Shown here: positions 43,347-52,704 of the stretch, piece by piece | Layout: every line of letters starts with the position of its first letter | How positions within the stretch are numbered: position 1 is the first letter of the stretch | Assembly: GCF_024639685.1 (NCBI RefSeq) | Contig: NZ_JAHEHX010000021.1 | Location: 62,001 to 126,000, forward strand | Reading direction: 5' to 3' | Origin: Polaribacter sp. | Lineage (GTDB): Bacteria; Bacteroidota; Bacteroidia; Flavobacteriales; Flavobacteriaceae | DNA length: 64,000 nt | Position numbers and translations under genes: made by a program | The notes under the pieces: generated by a model | What the model saw: the letters and a program-made list of their open reading frames with translations, nothing else | Database searches by the model: none | Told to the model about the DNA's origin: nothing

Positions 43347-43910
43347 TTAATGTATAATTTTTTGAATTAATTTTTCCTTTGCTTGAATATCATCTCCAAA
43401 AATCCATTGAAGCACATTATCTTCCCAAATTTCGTTTTTCTCAGTTTCTGATATTAAATCTTTTTCGATAGCTAGATCTAAAATCTTACCTGGATAAGAA
43501 GATTGTTTATCACTTTCCATTTCTCCTAAAGGATAAGGATCATCTAATCCCATTAAAACCTGACTAGTTCCCTGTCTTTGAAACATTAATTTTAAAGAAT
43601 CTGTATCGTGAACAAGTGTGTCAAAAAAGATGTTTTTATGACCTACAGCTTTTCTTGGATGATGTTTCCCTTCAAATAAATCTGGTCTGCCATCAAAACC
43701 TTGTATTCTTCTTCCAAGATTAATTTGCGCTAATTGACCTCCATGTGCAAAACAAGTTCTAATGTTTGGAAAACGGTCTTGCATACCATTTAAGGTATAA
43801 AAATGATAAGCATCTCCACATTGTGCTAACATCCAAATTAAATGAAAACGCCAATTGGTATTTTCTAATTTTATCATTTTATCTCCATCATAAGGATGAA
43901 TTTCAATGGC
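43347..43910 (-). pseudogene. 3' remnant of 2-amino-3-carboxymuconate-semialdehyde decarboxylase (ACMSD)
   Basis: The minus frame resumes as AIEIHPYDGDKM (from 43910) and runs to a natural stop. It carries FPNIRTCFAHGG, RPDLFEG, DTLVHDTDSLKLM and MGLDDPYPLGEME, all diagnostic for the C-terminal half of ACMSD, an amidohydrolase-fold decarboxylase of the kynurenine pathway. The N-terminal half, with the HxH zinc ligands, is gone. The fragment is joined at about 43908-43912 to the start of a monooxygenase gene in a different frame, so no functional product is expected. Confidence 0.82.
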
Positions 43911-44083
43911 CCTCTATCCGATAAGGCTAAGTTTATAGATCTACCAGCAGAAATATCTACTTTACGTAAATCTGCCCTGCTTTCAAACAACTCAATTTTA
44001 TAACCTCTTTGTGCTAAACGAAGTGCTAGGAGATTTCCACATAAGCCAGCTCCAATTATAAGTATTTTATCATCTTTATTCAT
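43910..44083 (-). pseudogene. 5' remnant of kynurenine 3-monooxygenase (kmo)
   Basis: The first 58 codons encode an FAD-binding N terminus: ILIIGAGLCGNLLALRLAQRGY, with GxGxxG at residues 11-16, then RKVDISAGRSINLALSDRG, which is characteristic of KMO. After Gly58 the sequence switches to ACMSD DNA in another frame, and the kmo frame reads 11 unrelated residues to a TGA at 43874-43876. About 85% of the gene is missing. It follows kynureninase by 18 bases, as in an operon. Confidence 0.84.
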
Positions 44084-44101
44084 AGAACTAAGTATAAAAA
44101 A

Positions 44102-45370
44102 TTAATAATCCTTTAGAATCTCTTTAAGTATAGATACCATTTTATATACATCCTCAAAACTATTATACATAGGTGCAGGTGCACATCTTATTACATTTGG
44201 TTCGCGCCAATCTGTAATAATATGTTTATTCATTAACTTTTGATGTAAACTTTTATCCGCATTTTTTACTTGTATTGACAATTGACAACCTCTTTCTGAT
44301 GGGTTTTTAGGTGTTATTACAGACACTGCATCTGAACCCAATTCTTGAAAAAGAAACTCCATAAAACCTGTAAGTTTTATCGATTTTTCTCTTAAAGCAT
44401 CCATACCAACTTCTTCAAACATTTCTAAAGAAGCTTTTATTGGAGCCATTGCCAAAATTGGAGGATTACTCAATTGCCAACCTTCTGCTCCAGCCATAAC
44501 ATCGAAAGGCAAACGCATATTAAAACGTGTTTCTTTATTATGATTCCACCAGCCCGCAAAACGTGGTAATTCTTTATTATGTGCGTGCTTCTCATGCACA
44601 AAAATACCTGATAAACTTCCAGGACCTGAGTTTAAGTATTTATAGGTACACCAAGCCGCAAAATCTACTCCAGACTCATGTAAATCTGGCTGAATGTTTC
44701 CTGCTCCATGAGCTAAATCAATTCCAACTACACATCCTTTAGCATGACCAAGTTCTGTTATCTTCTTAAAATCGAATCTTTGACCTGTGTAATAATTTAC
44801 ACCACCTATAAGTACTAGTGCAATTTCATGACCTTGCTCTTCTAGAATATTCTCTAAATCATTTATTTCTAAAAGATCTTTACCTTTTGGAGGAGACCAA
44901 TAAATTAAATCTTCTTCAGAAAAACCATGGAATTTTAATTGCGATTGTACAGCATATCTGTCTGATGGAAAAGCATCACTCTCAATTAATATCTTATATC
45001 TTTTTTTAGTAGGTCTGTAAAAAGATACCATCAAAAAATGAAGATTGGCTGTAAGTGTATCCATTATAATAACCTCTATAGGTTTTGCACCAACTACTTT
45101 TGCCATCATTTTAGATAATGACTCAGGATATGTTACCCAAGGATTCTCACCATCAAAATGACCTTCTACACCTTTTTCTGCCCAATCTTGCAATTCTATA
45201 TTTATATATTCTTTTGCTTTCTTGGGCTGCAACCCTAAAGAGTTTCCTGTAAAATATAGCCAGTCATTTCCCTGTTTATCTTGTGGAATATGAAATTGAA
45301 TTCTATATGAAGCCAATTGATCTTCGCTATCTAATTTTTTAGCGAATTCTAGTGTGTTTTTATATTGCAT
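44102..45370 (-). CDS. kynU: Kynureninase
   Basis: This PLP enzyme cleaves kynurenine (or 3-hydroxykynurenine) to alanine and (3-hydroxy)anthranilate. The 422-residue protein is full length. The PLP lysine is Lys244 in CTYKYLNSGPGS, and GIDLAHGAGNIQPDLHESGVDFA and RFAGWWNHNKETRF are typical. Its operon partner kmo is destroyed, so it would act on unhydroxylated kynurenine unless another kmo exists elsewhere. No tryptophan dioxygenase or formamidase is in the window. Confidence 0.95.
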   Translation of the reverse strand: MQYKNTLEFAKKLDSEDQLASYRIQFHIPQDKQGNDWLYFTGNSLGLQPKKAKEYINIELQDWAEKGVEGHFDGENPWVTYPESLSKMMAKVVGAKPIEVIIMDTLTANLHFLMVSFYRPTKKRYKILIESDAFPSDRYAVQSQLKFHGFSEEDLIYWSPPKGKDLLEINDLENILEEQGHEIALVLIGGVNYYTGQRFDFKKITELGHAKGCVVGIDLAHGAGNIQPDLHESGVDFAAWCTYKYLNSGPGSLSGIFVHEKHAHNKELPRFAGWWNHNKETRFNMRLPFDVMAGAEGWQLSNPPILAMAPIKASLEMFEEVGMDALREKSIKLTGFMEFLFQELGSDAVSVITPKNPSERGCQLSIQVKNADKSLHQKLMNKHIITDWREPNVIRCAPAPMYNSFEDVYKMVSILKEILKDY

Positions 45371-45476
45371 TAAATTATAAAATGATTGTTCTCAAAGATA
45401 AACAATCTACTTTATAAAGTTATTTTTGATGGTATAAATTACTATCTTTATAGTACAGAAAAGAAAAAAATCCCTT

Positions 45477-46664
45477 ATGAATTTTGATAAAAAACTCTTT
45501 TATTTTATTGCAATTTTGTTTATTTCTTGCAATAATAATTATTTATTAGTTACTGGTTTACAGGGTGTAAACGAAAGTATTAAAGAACAATATGCTCCAG
45601 ACAAAAGAGTAACAGTTTATGATATTGAAGTAGATTATGATAATGATAAAGTTATTGTAAGTGGTGAAACCGATTCTAAAATAGGTTATCAAAAATTGTT
45701 AGATAGTTTAAAAAGTTTAGAGATCGACTTTTTAAATAAAATTCGCGTTTTACCAGACACAATTATTGGAAACGAAATGTATGCCATAGGTAACAACTCT
45801 GTATTAAACATAAGGTCTGAACCTAAACATTCAGCTGAATTAGGTACGCAAGGATTGTTAGGAATGTCATTAAAAGTACTAGACAAAAACGAGGATTTTT
45901 ACAGAATACAAACTCCTGATGGTTATATTTCGTGGGTTGATAAAGGTGGAATTTACAGAATGAATAAAGGCGAATTCGATAATTGGTCTAATTCCAAAAA
46001 GATTATTTACACAAATTCAGCTGGTTTTGTGTATGACAGTATTGCAACAACAGATGGTATAATTTCTGACATTACTCTTGGAGGTATTTTAAAATACATT
46101 TCTGAAAACAGAAATACTTATGAAGTAGAGTATCCAGATAAAAGAAAGGGTTTTGTTAAGAAAGACGAAGCTAAAGTTTTAACTGAATGGTTAATAAATA
46201 CAACAGCATCGCAAGAAAGTATAGAAAAAACGGCTAAATCTATGTTGGGATTCCCTTATTTATGGGGAGGAACCTCTAGCAAGGGAATGGATTGCAGTGG
46301 TTTTACAAAAATGACTTATTTATTAAATGGTTTTGTTATTCCTAGAGATGCATCTCAACAAATAAATGCAGGTAAAATTGTTGACAATGATTTAGATTTT
46401 TCTGATTTACAAAAAGGTGATTTACTATTTTTTGGCACAAAAGCTACAGAAGATAAAAAGCAAAGAGTTGTGCATGTTGGTATTTGGCTAGGTAATAATA
46501 AAATGGAATTTATACATTCTTCAGGAAATGTGCATATTAGTTCTATGGATGAGAACAATGCTCTATTTGATGAAAAGAATAAAAATAGATATTTAGGAAG
46601 CAGACGTTATTTAGGCGTGAAAGACAAGAATATCATCGATTTGAAAGATGAATTAAAATTATAA
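45477..46664 (+). CDS. NlpC/P60 (C40) peptidase lipoprotein with SH3 domain
   Basis: This 395-residue protein has lipobox LFISC (Cys about residue 18). A short alpha-beta domain precedes an SH3b-like domain (SVLNIRSEPKHSAELGTQ...YISWVDKGG), a second SH3-like segment, and a C-terminal NlpC/P60 domain. Catalytic Cys is in MDCSGFTKMTY and His in RVVHVGIWLG. Such enzymes cut peptidoglycan peptides. It likely acts at the outer-membrane inner face. Confidence 0.9.
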   Translation: MNFDKKLFYFIAILFISCNNNYLLVTGLQGVNESIKEQYAPDKRVTVYDIEVDYDNDKVIVSGETDSKIGYQKLLDSLKSLEIDFLNKIRVLPDTIIGNEMYAIGNNSVLNIRSEPKHSAELGTQGLLGMSLKVLDKNEDFYRIQTPDGYISWVDKGGIYRMNKGEFDNWSNSKKIIYTNSAGFVYDSIATTDGIISDITLGGILKYISENRNTYEVEYPDKRKGFVKKDEAKVLTEWLINTTASQESIEKTAKSMLGFPYLWGGTSSKGMDCSGFTKMTYLLNGFVIPRDASQQINAGKIVDNDLDFSDLQKGDLLFFGTKATEDKKQRVVHVGIWLGNNKMEFIHSSGNVHISSMDENNALFDEKNKNRYLGSRRYLGVKDKNIIDLKDELKL

Positions 46665-46698
46665 AAAAAAGCCTCTCAAAATTGAGAGGCTTTTTTTT
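46663..46698. terminator. Bidirectional terminator
   Basis: A 9-bp core stem (GCCTCTCAA / TTGAGAGGC) extended by eight A-T pairs serves the convergent NlpC/P60 and serB-serA genes. Confidence 0.92.
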
Positions 46699-46699
46699 A

Positions 46700-48592
46700 T
46701 TAATATAGAACTCTAAACTTAATTGTACCTTCTACATTTTTTAATTTTTCTATTACTTCTTTGTTATATTCTTTATCTAAATCTGTAATTACATAACCAA
46801 CTTTTGGATCTGTAGATAAATATTGACCAGTAATATTTAAATCATATTGAGCTAAAATCTCGTTAATCTTAGCCATAACTCCAGACTTGTTTTTATGAAT
46901 ATGTAAAAAACGATGTGCATTTGTTTGTCTAGGCAAACGAATATTTGGAAAGTTTACAGCATCTACAGTATTACCTGAGTTTATGTAAGCCATAATTTTA
47001 TTAGGTACAAAATCTGCAATATCTCTTTGAGCCTCTTCTGTGCTACCACCAACATGTGGAGTTAAAATTACATTATCTAAGCCTTTTAATTCTGTTAAGA
47101 ATTTACCATTTTTTCTTGGTTCTTCAGGATACACGTCAACTGCAGCTCCTGCTAATTTACCGCTTTTTAGAGCTTCTACTAAAACTGGAATATCTACCAC
47201 AAATCCTCTAGATAAATTTACTAAATGTGCACCATCTTTCATTTGCGCTATTTCTTTATCTCCAAAGAAATTTTTATTGGCTGAATTATCATCTACATGT
47301 AAACTAACTGCGTCAGAAATAGACAACAATTCTTCTAAGGTATCTAATTTGGTAGCATTACCTAAAGCTAGCTTATCTTCAACATCATAATAATAAACAT
47401 CCATCCCTAAGGCTTCTGCCAAGATTGATAGTTGAGAACCAATGTTTCCATAACCAACAATACCTAATTTTTTACCACGAACTTCTCTAGAACCTTCTGA
47501 TGTTTTTCTCCATTGACCATTGTGAATTTCTGTACTTCTCTGAAACACAGAACGCATTAACATAATAATTTCTCCAATAGCTAACTCAACTACAGAACGT
47601 GTATTACTATAAGGTGCATTAAACACAACAATTCCTTTTTCTTTACAAGCTTCTAAATCAATTTGCTTGGTTCCAATACAGAATGCACTTACCACCATTA
47701 ACTTTTCTGCAGCATCTACTACTTTTTGAGTAACATTAGTTTTAGAACGAATTCCTAAAACGTGAACATCTTTAATTTTTTCAATTAACTCATCTTCGGA
47801 TAAACTTTTAGAGATCGTTTCTACAGAAAAACCATCTTTAGATAGCTTATCAAATGCATCTGAGTGTATGTTTTCAAGAAGTAAAATTTTAATTCTGTTC
47901 TTTGGGTAAGATATATTTCGTGTCAAATCGTTTACGTATAAAAATTCATCTAAATTAGGTGCAATATAATCTGCATTTTCTGTTGTTTTATCTCTGGATA
48001 CATTTTCTGTGTAAGCAAAAAACTTATCTGCTACTCCTGCTTCACGAGTTACGTAATCACTATAACCATCTCCAATAACTTGTATTTCTCCATCTAAATT
48101 CATGTCTTTTAAACATTGAATTTTTCCATTATGCTGTGATAATGGATTTTCATCATCAAAACCAACAATTTTTCCATCACTTGCAAATTTAAACGTATTT
48201 GCAAAAACTCTCTCTGAAGGGATGTTATATTCTTTTACAATTGGATCTATAAATTCTTTAAAACCACAAGAAATTACATAAATATCGTTTGAATATAGCT
48301 CAAAAAAATCCTTATTCCTTTCTATAGAAGAGGATACCTGCTTTTTTAAATCTGTAATTAACTGAGATAAATCTGCTTCATTTGCCTCTAACAACTTAAT
48401 TCTTCTTTCTAAAGATTCTGTAAAAGAAATTTCACCATCAATACCAAGGTTGGTAATATCTATGATTTCTTGAATAATTTCTTCTTTCTTTGGATTGTTT
48501 TCTAACGTAATTTCTGCTAAAACGTCTAAAGCTTCTACTCTTGTTAAAGTGCTATCAAAATCGAAAATATAGTTTCTTTTTGTAGTGCTCAT
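46700..48592 (-). CDS. Fused phosphoserine phosphatase-phosphoglycerate dehydrogenase
   Basis: The 630-residue polypeptide combines two serine-synthesis enzymes. Residues about 1-205 form a HAD phosphatase of the SerB type: IFDFDSTLTRVEALD (Asp11, Asp13), YVISCGFKEF and QVIGDGYSDY. From about 230 to 540 follows SerA: GIVGYGNIGSQL (NAD site), NLSRGFVVD and TPHVGGSTEEAQ. A C-terminal ACT domain (about 555-630, HKNKSGVMAKINEIL) is the usual serine-feedback site. No transaminase (serC) is next to it. The frame is continuous, so fusion is real in this sequence. Confidence 0.92.
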   Translation of the reverse strand: MSTTKRNYIFDFDSTLTRVEALDVLAEITLENNPKKEEIIQEIIDITNLGIDGEISFTESLERRIKLLEANEADLSQLITDLKKQVSSSIERNKDFFELYSNDIYVISCGFKEFIDPIVKEYNIPSERVFANTFKFASDGKIVGFDDENPLSQHNGKIQCLKDMNLDGEIQVIGDGYSDYVTREAGVADKFFAYTENVSRDKTTENADYIAPNLDEFLYVNDLTRNISYPKNRIKILLLENIHSDAFDKLSKDGFSVETISKSLSEDELIEKIKDVHVLGIRSKTNVTQKVVDAAEKLMVVSAFCIGTKQIDLEACKEKGIVVFNAPYSNTRSVVELAIGEIIMLMRSVFQRSTEIHNGQWRKTSEGSREVRGKKLGIVGYGNIGSQLSILAEALGMDVYYYDVEDKLALGNATKLDTLEELLSISDAVSLHVDDNSANKNFFGDKEIAQMKDGAHLVNLSRGFVVDIPVLVEALKSGKLAGAAVDVYPEEPRKNGKFLTELKGLDNVILTPHVGGSTEEAQRDIADFVPNKIMAYINSGNTVDAVNFPNIRLPRQTNAHRFLHIHKNKSGVMAKINEILAQYDLNITGQYLSTDPKVGYVITDLDKEYNKEVIEKLKNVEGTIKFRVLY

Positions 48593-48732
48593 TATGGTTA
48601 ATTCTTAATTGAAATTAAAAGAGTAAATCTACAAATTAAACCAAGAAATATAAGGTGCATTTTGAGTTTTATGATATCAATTTTAAAAGAAGAGTATTTT
48701 AATCAAAAATTGAAAAATATACATTTATCCTT

Positions 48733-49572
48733 TTAAAAATTGAGAAATCCTAAAAGAAATAGCCACCAAATTATAGGTAATAATTCTACCCAGAAAGAAC
48801 TGTAATATTTACTTTGTTCAATTTTAGATCGCATTAAAAAAATTATAACCAGAAAAAAGAACAACATAAATGGCGTATTCAATCTGTTAGAAGAGGGAAA
48901 TAAATACTCTAAAATTAACGATAAAATTAAAAGTAGCAAGCCAAGTCTTTTAGTTTGATTTACTCCTATTTTTTTGGGAATTGTTTGTAGTGAAATAGCA
49001 TCGTATTTTACATCTCTAATATCAAAAGGTAAAATTAAAACTACTACCAATAAAAATCTTTGTGAAAATGTAATTATGGTATTCACATCAACAGAAACCT
49101 CAGCATCTTCAAGAGGCAATAATACTGTAAATCCTGCCCAAACAAAAGCGACTATAATTACCTTTAAATAACTAATCTGTCTTAAGTTTTTAGCCAAACC
49201 ACTTAAAAAAGGCACTGCATACAAAATAGTAAGTATGTTAAAGGGAATAGAAATAATTAGAGTTTCAACTTTTATTTTACAGGCATAATAGCACATCAAC
49301 AAAAAGCAAATTAAAGAAAACACCTGAATTACTTTTAAGCTATCTGTTAAGCTTCTGTGGTGCAGTCTTGCAACTCCTGCATATTTTACAAAATTGTAAC
49401 CTGTAATAGTACCAAAAAATATAAAATAATCTAAATCTTGATTGAAAGGCAAATTAAAATAAATTTCGGTGATTTTTAAAAAAGCAAACACAGCAAAAGC
49501 CACATGAATACTTGCATTTAAGTAAAAATCGAAAACAATTTTAAGAAACCTCATTTCACAAAAATAATGCAT
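48733..49572 (-). CDS. UbiA-like prenyltransferase-family membrane protein
   Basis: This 279-residue protein has about eight membrane helices. The second Asp-rich motif of UbiA enzymes is recognisable as PFDIRDVKYDAISLQTIPKKIG. The first motif (NDxxD) is weak: GTITGYNFVKYAGVAR. A prenyl-transfer reaction is therefore uncertain. An alternative start is the ATG at 49554 (MRFLKIVF). It is divergent from gcvP. Confidence 0.72.
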   Translation of the reverse strand: MHYFCEMRFLKIVFDFYLNASIHVAFAVFAFLKITEIYFNLPFNQDLDYFIFFGTITGYNFVKYAGVARLHHRSLTDSLKVIQVFSLICFLLMCYYACKIKVETLIISIPFNILTILYAVPFLSGLAKNLRQISYLKVIIVAFVWAGFTVLLPLEDAEVSVDVNTIITFSQRFLLVVVLILPFDIRDVKYDAISLQTIPKKIGVNQTKRLGLLLLILSLILEYLFPSSNRLNTPFMLFFFLVIIFLMRSKIEQSKYYSSFWVELLPIIWWLFLLGFLNF

Positions 49573-49651
49573 CTGTTAATAACATTTAGATTTAGTTAAT
49601 AATTAACATTATTTGTTGTTAAAATATCAAATTTATACCCTCTAGAATCCT

Positions 49652-49659
49652 TATTTTTG
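49652..49659 (+). promoter_or_regulatory. Putative -7 promoter box for gcvP
   Basis: TATTTTTG matches TAnnTTTG, 81 bases before the ATG. The long leader shows no recognisable glycine-riboswitch structure by eye. Confidence 0.35.
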
Positions 49660-49740
49660 TTGTTTTAAAAATCGAGTTAATTTTCAACATTTAATTAGCT
49701 ATAAAATCGATTAAAAATTATCTAAATTAAACTTTATTTA

Positions 49741-52626
49741 ATGAACACTAATTCGTTTCAATTAAGACACATTGGTCCTAGTAATAAGGAGCAAGAAACA
49801 ATGTTAAAAGCTATTAAAGCAGATAGTTTAGAGCAATTAATTAATGAAACTGTGCCAGATAATATTCGTTTAAAAGACGATTTAGATTTAGCACCAGCCA
49901 TGAGTGAATATGAGTACTTAGCTCATATTAAAGAACTTTCTGAGAAAAATAAAGTTTTTAAAAGCTACATAGGTTTAGGTTATCATGAAGCAATAGTACC
50001 GAGTGTTATACAACGTAACATTTTAGAAAATCCAGGTTGGTATACAGCTTATACTCCTTACCAAGCAGAAATTGCTCAAGGACGTTTAGAAGCTTTATTA
50101 AATTATCAAACTATGGTTTGTGATTTAACAGGTATGGAACTGGCTAATGCTTCTTTATTAGATGAGAGTACAGCAGCTGCAGAAGCTATGGCTTTGCTTT
50201 TTGATGTTAGAGAGCGTGCAAAGAAAAAAGCAGGAGCCAATAAGTTTTTTGTTTCTGAAGAAATTTTACCTCAAACCTTATCATTATTACAAACTAGATC
50301 TACACCAATTGGAATTGAATTAATTGTAGGTAATCATGAAGAATTTACTTTTGATGATGATTTCTTTGGTGCAATTTTACAGTACCCAGGGAAATTAGGT
50401 CAAATATTTGATTATGAAGATTTTGTTGCTAAGGCAAACAACAATAATATTAAAGTAGCTGTTGCTGCAGATATTTTATCATTAGTAAAATTAAAAGCAC
50501 CAGGTGAATTTGGTGCATCTGTAGTTGTTGGTACAACTCAACGTTTTGGAATCCCATTAGGTTATGGAGGACCTCATGCAGCCTTTTTTGCTACGAAAGA
50601 AGCGTATAAGAGAAGTATTCCTGGTAGAATTATTGGAGTAACTAAAGATATGAATGGTAAGCGTGCCCTAAGAATGGCATTGCAAACTAGAGAACAACAT
50701 ATTAAGCGTGAAAGAGCAACATCTAACATTTGTACTGCTCAAGTATTATTAGCTGTTATGGCTGGTATGTACGCAGTTTATCACGGTAAAGATGGAATTC
50801 AATACATTGCAGACACTGTTCACAACAAAACAAAATTAGTTGCAGACTATTTAGAAAAAGCTGGTTTTAAACAATTAAACACCAGTTATTTTGATACACT
50901 TTTAATAGAAATCGAGGAAATACGTTTAAAACCTGTCGCAGAATCTTTTAAAGTTAATTTTAACTATGTTTCTGATCATTTAGTTTCTCTATCTTTAAAT
51001 GAAGCTACTACAGAAAAAGATTTAATGAACTTATTTACACTTTTTGGTCAACTAAAAGAAAGACCAAATCCTGTACAAGAAGAAAATTACGATAGCTTCT
51101 CAAGAATATTAACTCAAGAACCATTTCATTCAGATTTTGAAGTAATTGCAGATAAAGTTGCAAGAAAAACTTCATTCTTAGATAATAAAATCTTTAACAC
51201 GTATCAATCTGAAACAGATATGATGCGTTACATTAAAAAATTAGAGCGTAAAGATTTGGCTTTAAATCATTCTATGATTTCTTTAGGATCTTGTACAATG
51301 AAACTAAATGCTGCTTCAGAGATGTTGCCTTTAAGTAATCCTCAATGGGGTAACATTCATCCTTTTGTTCCATTGTACCAAGCAAGGGGTTACCAAGAGG
51401 TATTAATGAAGTTAGAACACCAATTAAATATAGTTACAGGCTTTGCTGGTACATCTTTACAACCAAATTCTGGTGCTCAAGGTGAGTTTGCTGGTTTAAT
51501 GACAATTAGAGCCTATCATCAATCAAGAGGCGATTCTCATAGAAACATATGTATCATTCCTGCTTCTGCACATGGTACAAACCCTGCTTCTGCAGTAATG
51601 GCTGGTATGAAAGTTATCGTAACTAAAACTGCAGAAAATGGAAATATTGATGTGGCTGATTTAAGAGAAAAAGCAGAAAAGCATTCAGATAATTTAGCTG
51701 CATTAATGGTTACTTACCCATCTACTCATGGAGTATTTGAAAGCGAAATTCAGGAAATTACAAAAATCATCCATGATCATGGAGGTCAGGTTTATATGGA
51801 TGGTGCAAATATGAATGCTCAGGTTGGTTTAACAAACCCTGCCACTATTGGTGCAGATGTTTGTCACTTGAATTTACATAAAACATTCGCAATTCCACAT
51901 GGTGGAGGTGGTCCTGGAGTTGGCCCAATTTGTGTTGCTCCACAACTAGTACCTTTCTTACCTACAAATCCAATCGTAAAAGTTGGAGGTAAGAAACCAA
52001 TTACAGGAATATCTGCAGCTCCCTGGGGGTCTGCATTAGCTTGTTTAATTTCATATGGGTATATTACAATGCTTGGCTTTAGAGGATTAACAAACTCAAC
52101 TAAGAATGCCATTTTAAATGCAAATTATGTTAAGGAGCGTTTAAATGGTCATTATGACACTTTATATACAGGTGAAAAAGGAAGGGCAGCTCATGAAATG
52201 ATTATTGACTGTCGAGACTTTAAACAAAATGGAATTGAAGTTGTTGATATTGCAAAGCGTCTAATAGACTATGGTTTTCATGCCCCAACAGTTTCTTTCC
52301 CTGTAAATGGAACAATGATGATTGAACCTACTGAATCTGAGAGTTTGGCAGAGTTAGATCGTTTTTGTGATGCGATGATTGCAATTCGTGAAGAGATAAA
52401 AAACGCAGACAAAGAAAATGGAAATAACCCTCTTAAAAATGCACCTCATACTCAAGAAATGTTAACTAATGATGAATGGGATTTCCCATATTCTAGAAAG
52501 CAAGCTGCTTTTCCATTAGAATACATAGCAGACAATAAATTCTGGCCAACTGTAAGAAGAGTTGATGATGCTTATGGTGATAGAAATTTAATATGTTCTT
52601 GTAATCCTATAGAAGATTATATGTAA
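49741..52626 (+). CDS. gcvP: Glycine decarboxylase P-protein (full length)
   Basis: This PLP enzyme of the glycine cleavage system releases CO2 from glycine and passes the aminomethyl group to GcvH. The 961-residue single-chain form includes both halves. FQLRHIGPSNKEQETML opens the protein, DESTAAAEAM is in the first half, and SLGSCTMKLNA, AHGTNPASAVMAG and the PLP-lysine segment LHKTFAIPHGGGGPG are in the second. gcvT and gcvH are not in the window. A terminator follows. Confidence 0.97.
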   Translation: MNTNSFQLRHIGPSNKEQETMLKAIKADSLEQLINETVPDNIRLKDDLDLAPAMSEYEYLAHIKELSEKNKVFKSYIGLGYHEAIVPSVIQRNILENPGWYTAYTPYQAEIAQGRLEALLNYQTMVCDLTGMELANASLLDESTAAAEAMALLFDVRERAKKKAGANKFFVSEEILPQTLSLLQTRSTPIGIELIVGNHEEFTFDDDFFGAILQYPGKLGQIFDYEDFVAKANNNNIKVAVAADILSLVKLKAPGEFGASVVVGTTQRFGIPLGYGGPHAAFFATKEAYKRSIPGRIIGVTKDMNGKRALRMALQTREQHIKRERATSNICTAQVLLAVMAGMYAVYHGKDGIQYIADTVHNKTKLVADYLEKAGFKQLNTSYFDTLLIEIEEIRLKPVAESFKVNFNYVSDHLVSLSLNEATTEKDLMNLFTLFGQLKERPNPVQEENYDSFSRILTQEPFHSDFEVIADKVARKTSFLDNKIFNTYQSETDMMRYIKKLERKDLALNHSMISLGSCTMKLNAASEMLPLSNPQWGNIHPFVPLYQARGYQEVLMKLEHQLNIVTGFAGTSLQPNSGAQGEFAGLMTIRAYHQSRGDSHRNICIIPASAHGTNPASAVMAGMKVIVTKTAENGNIDVADLREKAEKHSDNLAALMVTYPSTHGVFESEIQEITKIIHDHGGQVYMDGANMNAQVGLTNPATIGADVCHLNLHKTFAIPHGGGGPGVGPICVAPQLVPFLPTNPIVKVGGKKPITGISAAPWGSALACLISYGYITMLGFRGLTNSTKNAILNANYVKERLNGHYDTLYTGEKGRAAHEMIIDCRDFKQNGIEVVDIAKRLIDYGFHAPTVSFPVNGTMMIEPTESESLAELDRFCDAMIAIREEIKNADKENGNNPLKNAPHTQEMLTNDEWDFPYSRKQAAFPLEYIADNKFWPTVRRVDDAYGDRNLICSCNPIEDYM

Positions 52627-52650
52627 AATATAAAATCTATTAAAAATAAA

Positions 52651-52677
52651 AAAACCACCTTATAAAGTGGTTTTTTT
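52651..52677 (+). terminator. Terminator after gcvP
   Basis: AAAACCAC (52651-52658) pairs with GTGGTTTT (52667-52674) and is followed by a T run. Inner pairing has one mismatch. Confidence 0.75.
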
Positions 52678-52704
52678 CACTTTTAGGCTATCAATTAAAA
52701 TTAA

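Noticed and set aside
46700..48592. Misassembly as an explanation of the serB-serA fusion
   Set aside because: The frame is continuous through both domains with a proper linker, and both halves are complete, so a real fusion is more likely.
49573..49740. Glycine riboswitch before gcvP
   Set aside because: The 168 AT-rich bases show no tandem aptamer cores that I can recognise by eye, and Bacteroidota gcvP often lacks one. Only a covariance search could settle this.
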